The notes under the pieces are model-generated. The model was not told where the DNA came from and did not search any database. It saw only the letters and a program-made list of their open reading frames with translations. DNA of 64,000 nucleotides from Helianthus annuus (Eukaryota > Streptophyta > Magnoliopsida > Asterales > Asteraceae), in contig NC_035441.2 in NCBI RefSeq assembly GCF_002127325.2, positions 51,836,663 to 51,900,662 on the forward strand, given 5' to 3'. How positions within the stretch are numbered: the first letter of the stretch is position 1; each line of letters begins with the position of its first letter. Of this stretch, positions 35,135 to 46,380 are shown one piece after another. The translations under genes and the position numbers were made by a program.

Positions 35135-36385
35135 GCCATCTATTATTGCAAGTGTCTTAAGAAGTTGGCACCCTTCCACCAGGATGGGTGATGAAAGAAA
35201 TACCACGCTCTAATTATCGTGTCATAGACAAGTTAATTTCAGATTACTTAAAAGTTTTATTTATAGTAGTAGCCAAAAGGTGATAAGTATATTGTAGTTG
35301 TAACTTATCATGCACTTGTGTAGTATTATATTGAAACAAGAACCAATACATGGCTTAGATCCCTCAAGGAGGTTGAAAGATATCTGGTAATGTAGTCCTT
35401 ATTTGGTTTGACTCATACTTCGTCACCTGTTCTTGAATGAGGTCTGCATATACTAAAGCCATTTGTTATTGCAGTTATTGTGGGCGTCTGATCGCACATT
35501 TCCACCAGATTGGAGGACGAAAGTAAAACGCAACTATGCAGGACGCAAAGACACACTAATTTCAAATTATTTAAGTTGTATTAAAAGTAGCAGCCAAAAG
35601 ATTTAAAGATGATAAGTTTATCATAGTTGTTGTAACTTACCAATTACCATGGGCTTGTGTAGTATTATATTGAACCCGTAGTCGGCCTGGTGTTTAAATC
35701 CTAAGCGGCGGCTTTGAAACAAGTTAATAAAGGAACTGAGTAGGTAATCAGATCCTTACCCTCGCACTCACACAACGATGTATGCTGCAATTTGAATGTG
35801 TGTGTGTGTGTGTTGTAATAGAATTCTAAGTGAGTTGCCCTACAAACTGAGTTAGAGGAAACTAATACCAGGTCAATTGCTTGCGAGGTTAATCAAACTG
35901 CAATTGGTTTTTAAATTTCAACACTTTTTAGTCTATTGAATTAAGAAAAGAAGTATAGGAAAAGTGTTCATGGTATTATTTTGATGATCTTTACATAAAG
36001 CATAATGTCAACCGTATCTCTAAATAAGGAAATACAATCCTATAATGAATACATTACCAATCAATAATAAAGATAAATATATCCCTGAAATATATATTAA
36101 TATATCAGCTAAGAGTATATGCATTGTTCTTGTGTATCTCAGCATTAGCATATCTAATTCTTTTAGTATACCAATGATCAAAGATAATTGAAGGTGTCAA
36201 GTGACTCAATGAACTATGTTTTGGTCATCAAACAGGAAAATATTCCAATGTTGTTGAGAGAGTTTTGCAAAGCTCTAAATGAGGAATCATTATCTGCTTT
36301 TAAGGTACCGTCTACTTTGCAAAGCCACAAGTGAAGGAAAATTTCAAATCATAATGAATCTTATTGGCTTGAATAGAGTGTGATA
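35135..36385 (+). pseudogene. array arm 6: two-MBD gene fragment
   Basis: First MBD block reads LPPGW with TGG intact (CCACCAGGATGGGTGATG near 35175), but its donor is TTAATT in place of GTAATT. Blocks 3 and 4 are recognisable (TGGAGGACGAAAGTAAAACG near 35510; the EPV...GLVFKS region near 35675, where CTTAG has become CTAAG). The shared stop is at about 35745. Confidence 0.7.
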
Positions 36386-36519
36386 GCCGATGAAAAGTCC
36401 GTAGCTGCAAAAGTGCTTTCAAGAACAAGTGAATTTTTTAAGTTTCTTATGAATTTTGAAGTAAATGTGTCTTTTGAAGTTTCTTATGAATTTTGAAGCA
36501 AATGTGTCTATCACATTTG
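36386..36519. repeat. A hinge 4, with local duplication
   Basis: An extra copy of the TTTCTTATGAATTTTGAAG block (near 36440 and 36480) makes this hinge about 40 bp longer than the others. Confidence 0.75.
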
Positions 36520-37745
36520 CAGCTACGGACTTGTCATCAGCTATCACACTCTGTTCAAGCCCGTAAGATTCATTATGATTTGAATTTCCCTTCCTTTGCG
36601 GCTTTGCAAAGTAGACGGTACCTTAAAAGCAAATAATGTCTCCTCATTTAGAGCTTTGCAAAACTCCCTCAACCTCTGGGGAATATTTTCCTCTTTGATG
36701 ACCAAAACATAGTTCATTGAGTCACTAGACAACTTCAAATATCTTTGATCATTATTATACTAAACGAATTAGATATGCTAATACTAGAATACACAATATT
36801 TCAGGGATATATATATCTTTATTATTGATTGGTAATGTATTCATTATAAGATTGTATTTCCTTATTTAGAGATAGGGTTGACATTATGTATTATGTAAAG
36901 ATAATCAAAATAATACCATGAACACTTTCCTATAATTCTTTTCTTAATTCAATAAACTAAAAAGTGTTGAAATTTAAAAACCACTTGCAGTTTGACAAAC
37001 CTCGCAAGCAATTGACTTGGTATTAATTTTCTCTAGCTCTGTTTGTAGGGCAGCTCCCCAGAATCCTATTACAACACACACATTCAAATTGCAGCATACA
37101 TTGTTGTGTGAGTGCGAGGGTAAGGATCTGATTACCTATTCAGTTCCTTTATTAACTTGTTTCAAAGCCGCTACTAAGGATTTAAACACCAGGCCGGTTA
37201 TGGGTTCAATATAATACTACACAAGCCCATGGTAATTGTTAAGTTACGACAACTATGATAAATTTATCATCTCTAAATCTTTTGGCTGCTAGTTTTAATA
37301 CAACTTAGGCAATTTGAAATTACCGTGTCTTTGCATCCTGCACAGTTGCGTTTTACTTTCGTCTTCCAGTCTGGTGGAAGGGTGCGATCAGACGCCTTCA
37401 ATAACTGCAAAAGAAATGGCATTAGCATATGCAGACCTCATTTAAGAACAGGTGACAAAGTATGAGTCAACCCAAATAAGGACTACATTACCAGATATTT
37501 TTCAACCTCCTTGAGGGATCTAAGTCGTGTATTGGTTCTTATTTCAATATAATACTACACAAGTGCATGATAAGTTACAACTACAATAAACTTATCACCT
37601 TTTTGCTACTACTTTAAATAAAACTTTTAAGTAATCTGAAATTACCTTGTCTATGACACGTCAATTAGAGCGTGGTATTTCTTTCATCACCCATCCTGGT
37701 GGAAAGGTTCCAACTTCTTATAACACCTGCAATAATAGATTGCAT
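36520..37745 (-). pseudogene. array arm 7: two-MBD gene fragment
   Basis: The longest open piece of the last block is here: 64 codons from 36738 to 36544, including VIKEENIPQRLREFCKALNE, which is read through where an intron would begin. The shared block-4 stop is kept (ACCTATTCAG near 37136, one base different from other arms). A segment of AT-rich intron near 36790 is missing relative to arm 5. Confidence 0.7.
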
Positions 37746-37859
37746 TAGTGTTGGTCGTCGTCGTCTTCGTCATCGTCATCCTCCTCCTCCTCATCATCGT
37801 CATCGTCATCGTCATCCTCATCCACCACCACCTCCTCCTCCTCCTCCTCCTCCTCCTCC

Positions 37860-37911
<52 letters not shown>

Positions 37912-38214
37912 ACTCAGTAAATCCCACCAATAGCAAAGCTAAGGTAGGGTCTAAGGAGGGTAACATGTAGACAGCCTTATCTCTACCCCATATGTAGACA
38001 GCCTTACCTCTACCACGTAAGAATAGAGAGGCTGCTTCCGGTGAGACCCCTCGGCTCGATAGTAGTTTTGCATCAAGCCTTGGATAAATGCCCATTAGTG
38101 CATGTACCCAAGGTTTAAAAGAACGAAAACGCCTTTCGAAGCGTTTTCCCTCCGCCTCACAAGGCGTATTCCTCGAGGCGCGGCGGCAGCGGCGACGACA
38201 AGGACGACGACACG
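37746..38214. repeat. B hinge 4
   Basis: Microsatellite at 37757-37912 ends in a pure CAT run of about 17 units. The SINE-like part (37915-38065) has two GTAGACAGCCTTA copies in place of three. The tail has a GGCGGCAGCGGCGACGAC run. Confidence 0.8.
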
Positions 38215-39470
38215 ACACTAATGCCATCTATTATTGCACGTGTTTCAAGAAGTTGGCACCCTTCCACCAGGATGGGTGATGAAAGAAATGCCACGCTCTA
38301 ATGGACGTGTCATAGACAAGTTAATTTCAGATTACTTAAAAGTTTTATTTAAAGTAGTAGCCAAAAGGTGATAAATTTATTGTAGTTGTAACTTATCATG
38401 CACTTGTGTAGTATTATATTGAAACAAGAACCAATACACGGCTTAGATCCCTTAATGAGGTTGAAAGATATCTGGTAATGTAGTCCTTATTTGGTTTGAC
38501 TCATACTTCGTCACCTGTTCTTGAATGGGGTCTGCATATACTAATGCCATTTGTTATTGCAGTTATTGCAGGCGTCTGATCGCACCCTTCCACCAGATTG
38601 GAGGACGAAAGTAAAACGCAACTTTGCAAAAACAAAGACACGGTAATTTCAAATTGCTTAAGTTGTATTAAAGTAGCAGCCAAAAGATTTAAAGATGATA
38701 AGTTTATCATTGTTGTTGTAACTAACCAATTACCATAGGCTCGTGTAGTATTATATTGAACCCGTAACCGGCCTGGTGTGTAAATCCTTAGCGGCGGCTT
38801 TGAAACAAGTTAATAAAGGAACTGAGTAGGTAATCAGATCCTTACCCTCGCACTCGCACAACGATGTATGCTGCAATTTGAATGTGTGTGTGTTGTAATA
38901 GGATTCTGGGGGAGCTGCCCTAGAAACAGAGCTAGAGGAAACTAATACCAGGTCAATTGCTTGCGAGGTTAGTCAAACTGCAAGTGGTTTTTAAATTTCA
39001 ACACTTTTTAGTCTATTGAATTAAGAAAAGAAGTATAGGAAAGTGTTCATGGTATTATTTTGATGATCTTTACATAATGCATAATGTCAACCCTATCTCT
39101 AAATAAGGAAATACAATCCTATAATGAATACATTACCAATCAATAATAAAGATAAATATATCCCTGAAATATATACTAATATATCGGCTAAGAGTATATG
39201 CATTATTCTTGTGTATCTTAGTATTAGCGTATCTAATTCTTTTAATATAATAATGATCAAAGATACTTGAAGTTGTCTAGTGACTCAATGAACTATGTTT
39301 TGGTCATCAAACAGGAAAATATTCTCCAGAGGTTGAGTGAGTTTTGCAAAACTCTAAATGAGGAAACATTATCTACTTTTAAGGTACCGTCTACTTTGCA
39401 AAGCCACAAATGAAGGGAAAATTCAAATCATAATAAATCTTATTGGCTTGAACAGAGTGTGATAAGACCC
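38215..39470 (+). pseudogene. array arm 8: two-MBD gene fragment, right end of the array
   Basis: Blocks 1-2 keep the clean motifs LPPGWVMKEMPRSNGR and RSLNEVERYL. Block 3 has a small deletion near 38625 (AACTTTGCAAAAACAAAG) that alters its end. Block 6 lies at about 39316-39384 with a GTACCG donor. Homology to the other arms ends after CAGAGTGTGATA near 39465, inside what would be the next A hinge. Confidence 0.7.
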
Positions 39471-40590
39471 GCCAAAATAGATTGCCGCTTAAAAAAAACC
39501 CTATTTCTGTCGCCCAAAAAATAAACGTACGCCTCTGCTAATATGGAACGATTCCAAACGGAACGGACGGCTCACTACACTGAGGCGTACGTTTAGTTAG
39601 AGAAGGTGAGGCGCCGCCTCAGATACGTTATTCTGCTGTTCCGCCTCGAGGCATGCCTCAAGGCGTATGTTTCTAGCGTTTTTTAAAACCATGCAGGTAC
39701 CCCCTTGTCTTTAGGCTATCAACGCCACCACGTGATGCATTATTAACCATCCTCTAGTTTCACGAAATTAGTAAATAACGTTAAAATTAGTGCACCTTCA
39801 CTTTTGTCACCAGAGCAGCCACGCATATATGCATGATATGCGCATACCGCAAGCGGGGCATATGGCATTAGTGTTGGATATCAGAGTTCAAACAGCAAAA
39901 AGAACACATATATAGGAAACAAACCCTACAGAAACATGATTTGATTTTTGGCTAATGAAATACCTACCTCAATTAATTGTCTGTACGATTAGCTTTCAAT
40001 CTCAGAAACTGTTCTTCAATCTAGTTTCCTAGGATTGAAAACATTCTCAAACATGTTTTGGATGATGCTTTTGTGAATCTGAACATGTAGGATGAATGGA
40101 TGATGTGACAAGAGATTTTGAGGAAATCCTTGGGTGGGAATCGGTGAAAACTGAATAAACAAGTTCATGGTGGTTTGAGAAATGATTGTGATGTTTATGA
40201 TTAAATTCAATCTGAAACTTTTGTTAATCACATGGAGTTGTGCTAGTTTGAATAAGCCTGATAAAGTTATGAAATCGTATGTTGTTAGTTTTGAGTCTAT
40301 TGTGGCATTAGGTGGTTCTGGTGAATTTGACGACATGCCTAATGGATCAGTCATCCCCAGATATGGATCAGAATGGATCATAATGGGTGACCCAGTTGTA
40401 GGGTGGCGGGAAAGAGTTTAAAATCAAGAAGTGGGGGCTGAATATTAGGGCAGCCAAGTCAAGAGACTAAGGTGGTGTTTGTTTTTTTCAAAAAAGACGC
40501 GTTCGAATACGTTTCATTAACGATGCGCGACGTAAATCTTGGTACAACCTTCTTTTAAGATCTTCAAAGGTCTGAGGTCTTCTGCAGAGG
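39471..40590. other. unassigned sequence right of the array
   Basis: A palindrome-rich patch (39530-39700, with GAGGCGCCGCCTC and GCCTCGAGGC) resembles the tails of the B hinges. Further on, ATGGCATTAGTGTTGG at about 39864 repeats the sequence that starts every B hinge. Two overlapping frames at 40016-40421 have no recognisable domain. Nothing else is supported. Confidence 0.4.
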
Positions 40591-40594
40591 GTTA

Positions 40595-40815
40595 AACACC
40601 ACCACCCACCCACCACCGTGTACCACCACCCTCTACCACCACGACCCACCGTCCATGCCCACCAACACCCACCACCACCGTCGTCCACCACCCACCACCG
40701 TCGTCCACCACCCACCACCACCACCGTCCATGTCCACCAACCACTACCACCGTCCACCATCCACGTCCACTACCCACCACCACCGTCCACCACCACCATC
40801 GTCTGTACACCACCA
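40595..40815. repeat. CCACCACC-rich microsatellite
   Basis: Degenerate CCACCACC/CCGTCCACC units. The Trp/Val/Gly-rich frames on the minus strand and Pro/His-rich frames on the plus strand arise from it. Confidence 0.8.
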
Positions 40816-40880
40816 CACCACACCAGTCTACACGTTAAAAACAAACAACCTTCTTCTTGCACACACCTCTTCTTCTATGT

Positions 40881-41325
40881 AGTTAATATCCCGACATATC
40901 AACCGAAAAATCAGTGATATATCGGTTATCGGTCCTCTGCCGAGATAGCGGTACAAAATATTGGTCAGAATATCTTACCGATAATATCAGCGATATTGTC
41001 CGATATTTGACTGATATAGGACCGATATTTGATCGATAAATCACCGATTTTCCCGATATCAGTACCATTCTTCTTATTTCTACTGTTCATTTTTCTTCGT
41101 ATTGCTGCTATTAGTGTTTTAAGTCTTAATTGTTAGTTGTTACTGTTAAATGTTAGTGTTTTAAGTCTTAGTCAGTTCTTACTTGTTACAATTGTTAGTG
41201 TTAAATTGCTATATATATAAAATTATAAATTTAGCATGATAAAAAATTACCAATATCCCACCGCGATAACCGATATCTCAAATATTGGTCCTTGACCGAT
41301 ATCCGATATTTTACCGCATTAACTA
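40881..41325. mobile_element. MITE-like element with GATATCGG-type repeats
   Basis: GTAGTTAAT at the left is matched by ATTAACTAC at the right, and both inner regions are filled with variants of CCGATATC and GATATCGG in both orientations. About 445 bp, with no coding capacity. A target duplication was not found, so the superfamily is open. Confidence 0.5.
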
Positions 41326-41473
41326 CTTAGACTACATCTACATATGTCCACACAAACATTTTACCACTTAAAAAACAAATTGCACCTAAATGTAGGGGCT
41401 GAATTTAGGATTAGTAACCTCTCTATTTCTTATTTAGGTATTCCAATCCCTATTCAGTTTTCTATGTTTTCTA

Positions 41474-41676
41474 TGTGAAAGAAACTGAAAACTAATGGTG
41501 AACACTCAAAGAACAACTAGTATTTCACACATTGAAAGATTACAATATACATGCTATTTATAGGATAAGAAACTAATATTCTAATAGGCAAGTTGCAGAA
41601 TAATTATTCTAGAAACATTATCTACTAAAACAAATAATTGGCTAGCAAGTGGATATTTTATCTATTTTATTTAACA
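41474..41676 (-). repeat. 3' LTR of the copia element
   Basis: TGTGAAAGAAACTG on the left and TTAACA on the right on the plus strand, about 203 bp. The right edge is fixed by the polypurine tract; the left edge is the best TG and is uncertain by some bases. Confidence 0.65.
41554..41563 (-). promoter_or_regulatory. TATA box of the copia LTR
   Basis: CTATAAATAG on the element strand, about 110 bp into the LTR, where the U3 promoter is expected. The function of a 3' LTR promoter here is inference. Confidence 0.5.
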
Positions 41677-41690
41677 TTCCCCTCAAGCTG
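41677..41690 (-). other. polypurine tract of the copia element
   Basis: CAGCTTGAGGGGAA on the element strand immediately before the LTR start TGTTAAAT. Confidence 0.75.
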
Positions 41691-41771
41691 GAGCATATAT
41701 GTTGACCATGCCAAGCTTGTTACAAATAGAGTAAATTTTGTTTCCGGACAAGGCTTTGGTGAACACATCTG

Positions 41772-43162
41772 CTAATTGATCTCCACTTCTGACATGAGGC
41801 GTTGTAATGTTTCACCTTCAAGCTTTTCCCGGGTGAAGTGACAATCCACCTCTATGTGTTTGGTTCTTTCGTGAAACACGGGGTTATTTGCAATATGAAT
41901 AGCTGCTGTGTTATCACACCATAAATTCATGGATTTTCGTTTGCCTAAACCCAATCTCGTTAAGAAGGTTTCGAATCCAAACTAGCTCACATGTGGTTTG
42001 CGCCATGGCCCTATACTCTGATTCTGCACTTGAACGATACCACATTTTGCTTCTTGCTTTTCCATAACATAAGATTGCCTCCAACAAAAACACAATACCC
42101 GGTAGTAGAACGTCTGTTTGTCGGGTACCCGTTATCATCAGCATTTGTAAACCCTTGTACTATATGATGACCATGATTCTGATACAAGATACCTCGACCT
42201 GGAGCACCTTTTAGGTACTTGAGGATGTGACAAACAGCTTACCCTTGTACTTGGGGATGACATAAAGTACCTAAAAGCAATATACGGCCTAGTAATGGTC
42301 AGATAGTTTAACTTACCGACTATTCTTCTATATTTTTCTGGATCTTCAAGAAGGTTCCCATCATCTGCTTTTAATTTCATGTTCGGTATCATCGGTGCAT
42401 CACAATTCTTAGCTTCAATCATTCCAGAATCTTTTAGAACATCCAAACAGTATGTCCGTTGATTTAAACAAATCCCTTTTCTACACCGAGATACTTCAAT
42501 TCCCAGAAAATACTTTAATCTTCCTAAATCTTTAGTTTGAAAACGAGTTCCAAGAAAACCTTTTAATTTCTGAATGCCGACTTCATCACTTCCGGTAATT
42601 ACAATATCGTCCACATACACAACGAGAAGAATGCATCCCCGTGAAGAACACCGAATGAACATACGCTTCTTTTTAAACCAAATTCAGTAACCAAAGTACT
42701 GAACTTCCCAAACCAAGCACGAGGGGATTTCTTAAGACCATACAAAGATTTCTTTAACTTGCATACCTTATTTGAGCCCCCCCGAGCAACAAACCCGGGT
42801 GGTTGCTCAATATAAACTTCTTCTTTCAAATCTCCATGCAAAAATGCATTTTTGATATCAAGTTGATACAAACCCCAGTTATACGTGGCAGCCAACGATA
42901 TAAATATACGAACCGATGCTAACTTGGCAACAGGAGAAAATGTCTCTGAATAATCCATTCCATAAGTTTGTACATAACCTTTTGCAACTAGACGAGCTTT
43001 TAAACGAGCAAGAGTGCCATCTGGATTAACCTTAATCGTGAATACCCATTTGCACCCAATTGCCTTTTTGTTGGCAGGTAAATTTACTAGAGTCCGTGTA
43101 TTATTCTGCTCAAGAGCTTTCATCTTCTCAACCATAGCATTACGCCATCCAGAGTGGGCCAA
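41772..43162 (-). pseudogene. copia reverse transcriptase and RNase H
   Basis: The RT N-terminal part (43162-42599) has CKWVFTIKVNPDGTLARLKA, LVAKGYVQTYGMDYSETFSP, QLDIKNAFLHGDL and KSLYGLKKSPRAW. A frameshift near 42650 leads to the next frame, which holds the catalytic YVDD (42606-42617) and KYFLGIEVSR. A further frameshift near 42200 separates the RNase H part, seen as SAESEYRAMA (near 42020) and then [20 protein letters not shown] and KHIEVDCHF. The YVDD box is intact, but the broken frame rules out a product. Confidence 0.9.
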
Positions 43163-43669
43163 AGCTTCACCTTCACTCTTAGGAATAGAAATCGAATCGA
43201 CAGTAGCAACAAATGAACGAGAAGTTGTAGATAACTTGTCATATGAAACAAAGGAAGCAATAGGATAGGTACATGTACGCTTACCTTTTCGGATAGCAAT
43301 GGGAAGGTTATCGTCAAGGGATTCAGTGGATGAATCTGTCGCCGAATCAGACGGTTCAGGAACAGGATCTGAGCGATGTTGCCGTTGATATACTTGAATA
43401 ACAGGAGGTCTATCGGGTACGGGAGATTGTTGAGGATTAACTCGAGGTTCCTGAGAGGCAATAGGGTGTTCAAATGTAGAGGCTGGCTCAGGTGCTGGTG
43501 AATCGGAAGTAGCGGGTGGTTGTATCTGTGGGGTTATAGATTGAGGATAGATGAGGAACTCATCATCTTCCCTTAATGGATGAGGATCTGATACAGGGAA
43601 GAAAGGAACATCTTCATGGAATGTGACATCTCGAGAGACAAAGTATCGCTCAAGAGTAGGGGAGAAACA
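43163..43669 (-). pseudogene. copia integrase C-terminus to RT linker
   Basis: Sequence between the conserved integrase end and the RT start, serine- and proline-rich in the family and poorly conserved here. An alternative frame (43473-43120) is open for 117 codons but is not the polyprotein frame for its full length. Confidence 0.55.
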
Positions 43670-45004
43670 TCAATAACCCTTTTGGACACGACAATAGCCA
43701 ACAAATACACATTTAACCGATTTTGGATCTAACTTGGTAGGATGAAAATGTGTATCATGGACGAAACAGGTACTTCCAAATATTTTATGGGGAATTGGAT
43801 ATAAAGGTTTTTCAGGACACAGAACCAAAAATGGGATATCTCCATTTAGAACAATCGATGGCATCCGATTAATCAGAAAACAAGCTGTGGATACCACATT
43901 AGCCCAAAATGGTTTTGGAACTGTCATTTGAAACAAAAGTGCTCTCGCTACTTCAAGAAGATGCATGTTCTTACGTTTAGCAACCCCATTTTGGGCTGGG
44001 GTATGGATACATGATGACTCGTGAACTATGCCATTTTGCAAACAGTAAGATCGAAAGGATTCTAAAAAATATTCTTTTGCATTGTCACTTCTCAAGGTTC
44101 GAATAAAGACATTAAAATGTGTTATTACTTCAGCATTTAAGGAACAAAAATGAGAAAACACTTCAGAACGATTTTTCATAAAATAAAGCCAAGTTACACG
44201 GGAATAGTCATCAACAAACGTAACAAAGTACTTAAAACCAAGTTTAGACGGAACAGGACACGGACCCCAAACATCAGAATGAACCAACTCAAACGGGGAC
44301 GTAGCCCTCTTATTGACTCTAGGAATAAGGTAAACACGTTGGTGTTTAGCAAGCTGACATGACTCACACTGCAAAGATGACAAATGAGAAAATTTAGGAC
44401 ACAACTTCTTGAGACTTTGGAGAGATGGATGACCTAATAGACAATGTGCTTCAGACGGTAACGGATTTGAGCAGGCTAAAGAGTAAGGTGTCTGAGTTTC
44501 AAGTATACATAGGCCATTAGATTCCCGTCCTTTACCAATAATCCTCTTCGTTGACAGATCCTGAAAAACACAAGAATCTAGAAAAAATAAGGCACTACAA
44601 TTCAAACCACGAGTAATTTTACTAACAGATAGTAAATTAAACGAAAATTTGGGAAGGTTCAAAACGGAGGGTAAATGGATTGACGGAGTAATGATTGCAT
44701 TACCAGAACCAAGCACTTTTGGAGTTGACCCATCAGCAATAGTCAAATAAGGTGATGGTGCATGTTTTTGAAAATCAGAAAGGAGCTGAGTATCACCAGT
44801 CATGTGTTCGGATGCTCCAGAATCAATATCCCTTTTTGGTGTAGTAGATACAGGACTCTTAGCAAATTTACCTGACTCAGCAAAAGTAGCAACTGGAGTA
44901 ACAGTAGGATGAGAACTTTCTTCTGCTGGGACAGTGTTGATGTCATCAAATGTAGCAGCAAGGTGACAGATCCTTTGGATTGACAGGTCAAAAGCTTCTT
45001 GCAA
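43670..45004 (-). pseudogene. copia protease and integrase
   Basis: One 444-codon frame. The protease site reads DIDSGASEHMTG (44797-44832). The integrase zinc-binding part has HCLLGHPSLQSL...CESCQLAKH. The catalytic core shows the first aspartate in HSDVWGPCP, the second in RSDNAKEYF and then NGVAKRKN, where other copia elements have NGVAERKN. The third catalytic residue, Glu, is therefore Lys (codon 43976-43978), which should abolish DNA joining. The frame ends at GYCRVQKGY, the usual integrase-to-linker junction. Confidence 0.9.
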
Positions 45005-45545
45005 TTATATTTGGTATGCCCGAGTTCATGACAGTAGAAACATTCAACTTGTCCTGGTTCTATCGTCATAGTAGAAGTTCGATCTCCATAATTACCACAG
45101 GAGCCACCTCGATGGCCACCTTGATCGCCGCCTCGTGATCCTCCTCGAAAGCCACCTCTAAATCCTCCCCGGCTAACGAGTGCACTAGTACTTGTTGGAA
45201 GAGCCAAAGGTGGTGGTGACGAAATGTTGGGTTCATGATGAAGAATACGAGCAAACATCTCTTGAAGAGAAGGAATAGTAGGTTCATTCAAGAACTAAGA
45301 TCGAATGGCATCGAATTCTGATCGCAAACCAGTCAGAAAACTTAATACAGCAATTTGTTCACGTTGGATTTGCATAACCCGCACAACGATACTGCATTCA
45401 ATTCTTCACGCGTTTTCTTGAACTCCATAACATACGCGATTATTGATCGATCAAGTTGCTCCCCCCGATGAAAAGACTTACACACATTGTATATCCGAGA
45501 CATGTTACTTTGTCTGGAATACAGAAAATCCAAATAGTCCATCAA
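44990..45545 (-). pseudogene. copia gag with zinc knuckle, N-terminus missing
   Basis: 45545-45342 encodes the middle of gag (MDYLDFLYSRQSNMSRIYNV, VMEFKKTREELNAV). After a frameshift the 3' part has SLQEMFARILHHEPN, an Arg/Gly-rich stretch (GGFRGGFRGGSRGG) and the knuckle CFYCHELGHTKYNC. The upstream gag is cut at 45558 by the gypsy LTR. Confidence 0.82.
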
Positions 45546-45558
45546 TTCCTTGACATAC

Positions 45559-46380
45559 TGTCACACCCCAACCGATGGTGGAATCATCGGGGCGCGGCAC
45601 TAGGCGAATCAGATTGCTCAAGAGAATCCATAACAACTATATTGCGATAATATTTATTACATTCGTTATCCCATACTAACAAATAATACAATCACATAAG
45701 TCATCACAGATTTCTTGTCCACTCGAACAATTCAAATCCGACAACCTAGGTTTTAGGTGAGTTTCTTGACTTCCAAGCTTGATTTGATGAAGACTTCAAC
45801 TAAACCTGCAACATACGTTAAAATATTGTCAATACAAAAGTATTGGCGAGTATACAGGTTTGATATGTAATAGTATAATAGGTTAAAAGTGCTGCGAATT
45901 TTCCACATGCATTGACGTAATACACGACATATATACTCACAAAACTGATACTACCAGCTAAGTCCTCGATGCTCGATTCTTCGATGGCATAACTAGACCC
46001 CGTCGGGCGTAATAGTACTATACTAGTCGTGGTGGGACGTCACGAGTATAAGTCCTAGCACATATGTAACTAGCATCATGTATATCTATGCAAACGGTTA
46101 TTCGCAAGTGATAAATTAACTGATTAAATGATTCGTTGATGAGTTCGATTTATAAGGAACGTATGTTACACCCAAAATTCGATAAAAAGGGGTCAAGTAT
46201 ACTCACAGTGAGTATTTGGTTTGGATTGGCGGGAATATGTCCGAGAATGCCCTGATTATAGACTGATCACATAAGTGTTTGATGGCGCGGTAAATGATAA
46301 TGGAATACGCGAAATGGATGATAATTAGATCAAAGGCCGGGCCGTTCGGATGGGTTGTCCGATCGAATAGGCTCTTCGAT
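45559..46380 (-). repeat. partial 3' LTR of the deleted gypsy element
   Basis: Matches 48209-49026 with about a dozen small changes. It stops at TTCGAT, beyond which the right copy continues as LTR and this copy continues as gag. Confidence 0.85.

Larger units (their letters stand above)
26907..39470. repeat. alternating inverted array of eight MBD gene fragments
   Basis: Landmark CTTATTGGCTTGAA recurs at 26951, 30149, 33295, 36360 and 39439, giving periods of 3198, 3146, 3065 and 3079 bp. Within each period the first half is the reverse complement of the second. The result is eight arms of about 1.25 kb in strict minus-plus alternation, joined by short A hinges and longer B hinges. Arms 1-4 are close to identical by eye; arms 5-8 are more diverged. 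Every arm carries remnants of the same six exon-like blocks. Nothing marks it as a known transposon: no terminal duplication or transposase was found. Confidence 0.88.
41474..45558 (-). mobile_element. Ty1/copia element, 5' half cut off by a gypsy insertion
   Basis: Minus-strand order is gag, protease, integrase, RT, RNase H and then a short 3' LTR: the copia order, with integrase before RT. The gag stops at 45558, where a gypsy LTR begins. I did not find the remaining gag and 5' LTR on the far side, so they were lost or lie outside the window. Frameshifts and an integrase active-site change make it dead. Confidence 0.88.

Noticed and set aside
26907..39470. Centromere satellite or classical tandem gene cluster as explanation for the array
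   Set aside because: Units are 3.1 kb palindromes with exon-intron structure and only four periods; neither a short satellite nor same-orientation gene copies fit.
40488..40917. Trp/Gly-rich and Pro/His-rich frames
   Set aside because: Products of the CCACCACC microsatellite.
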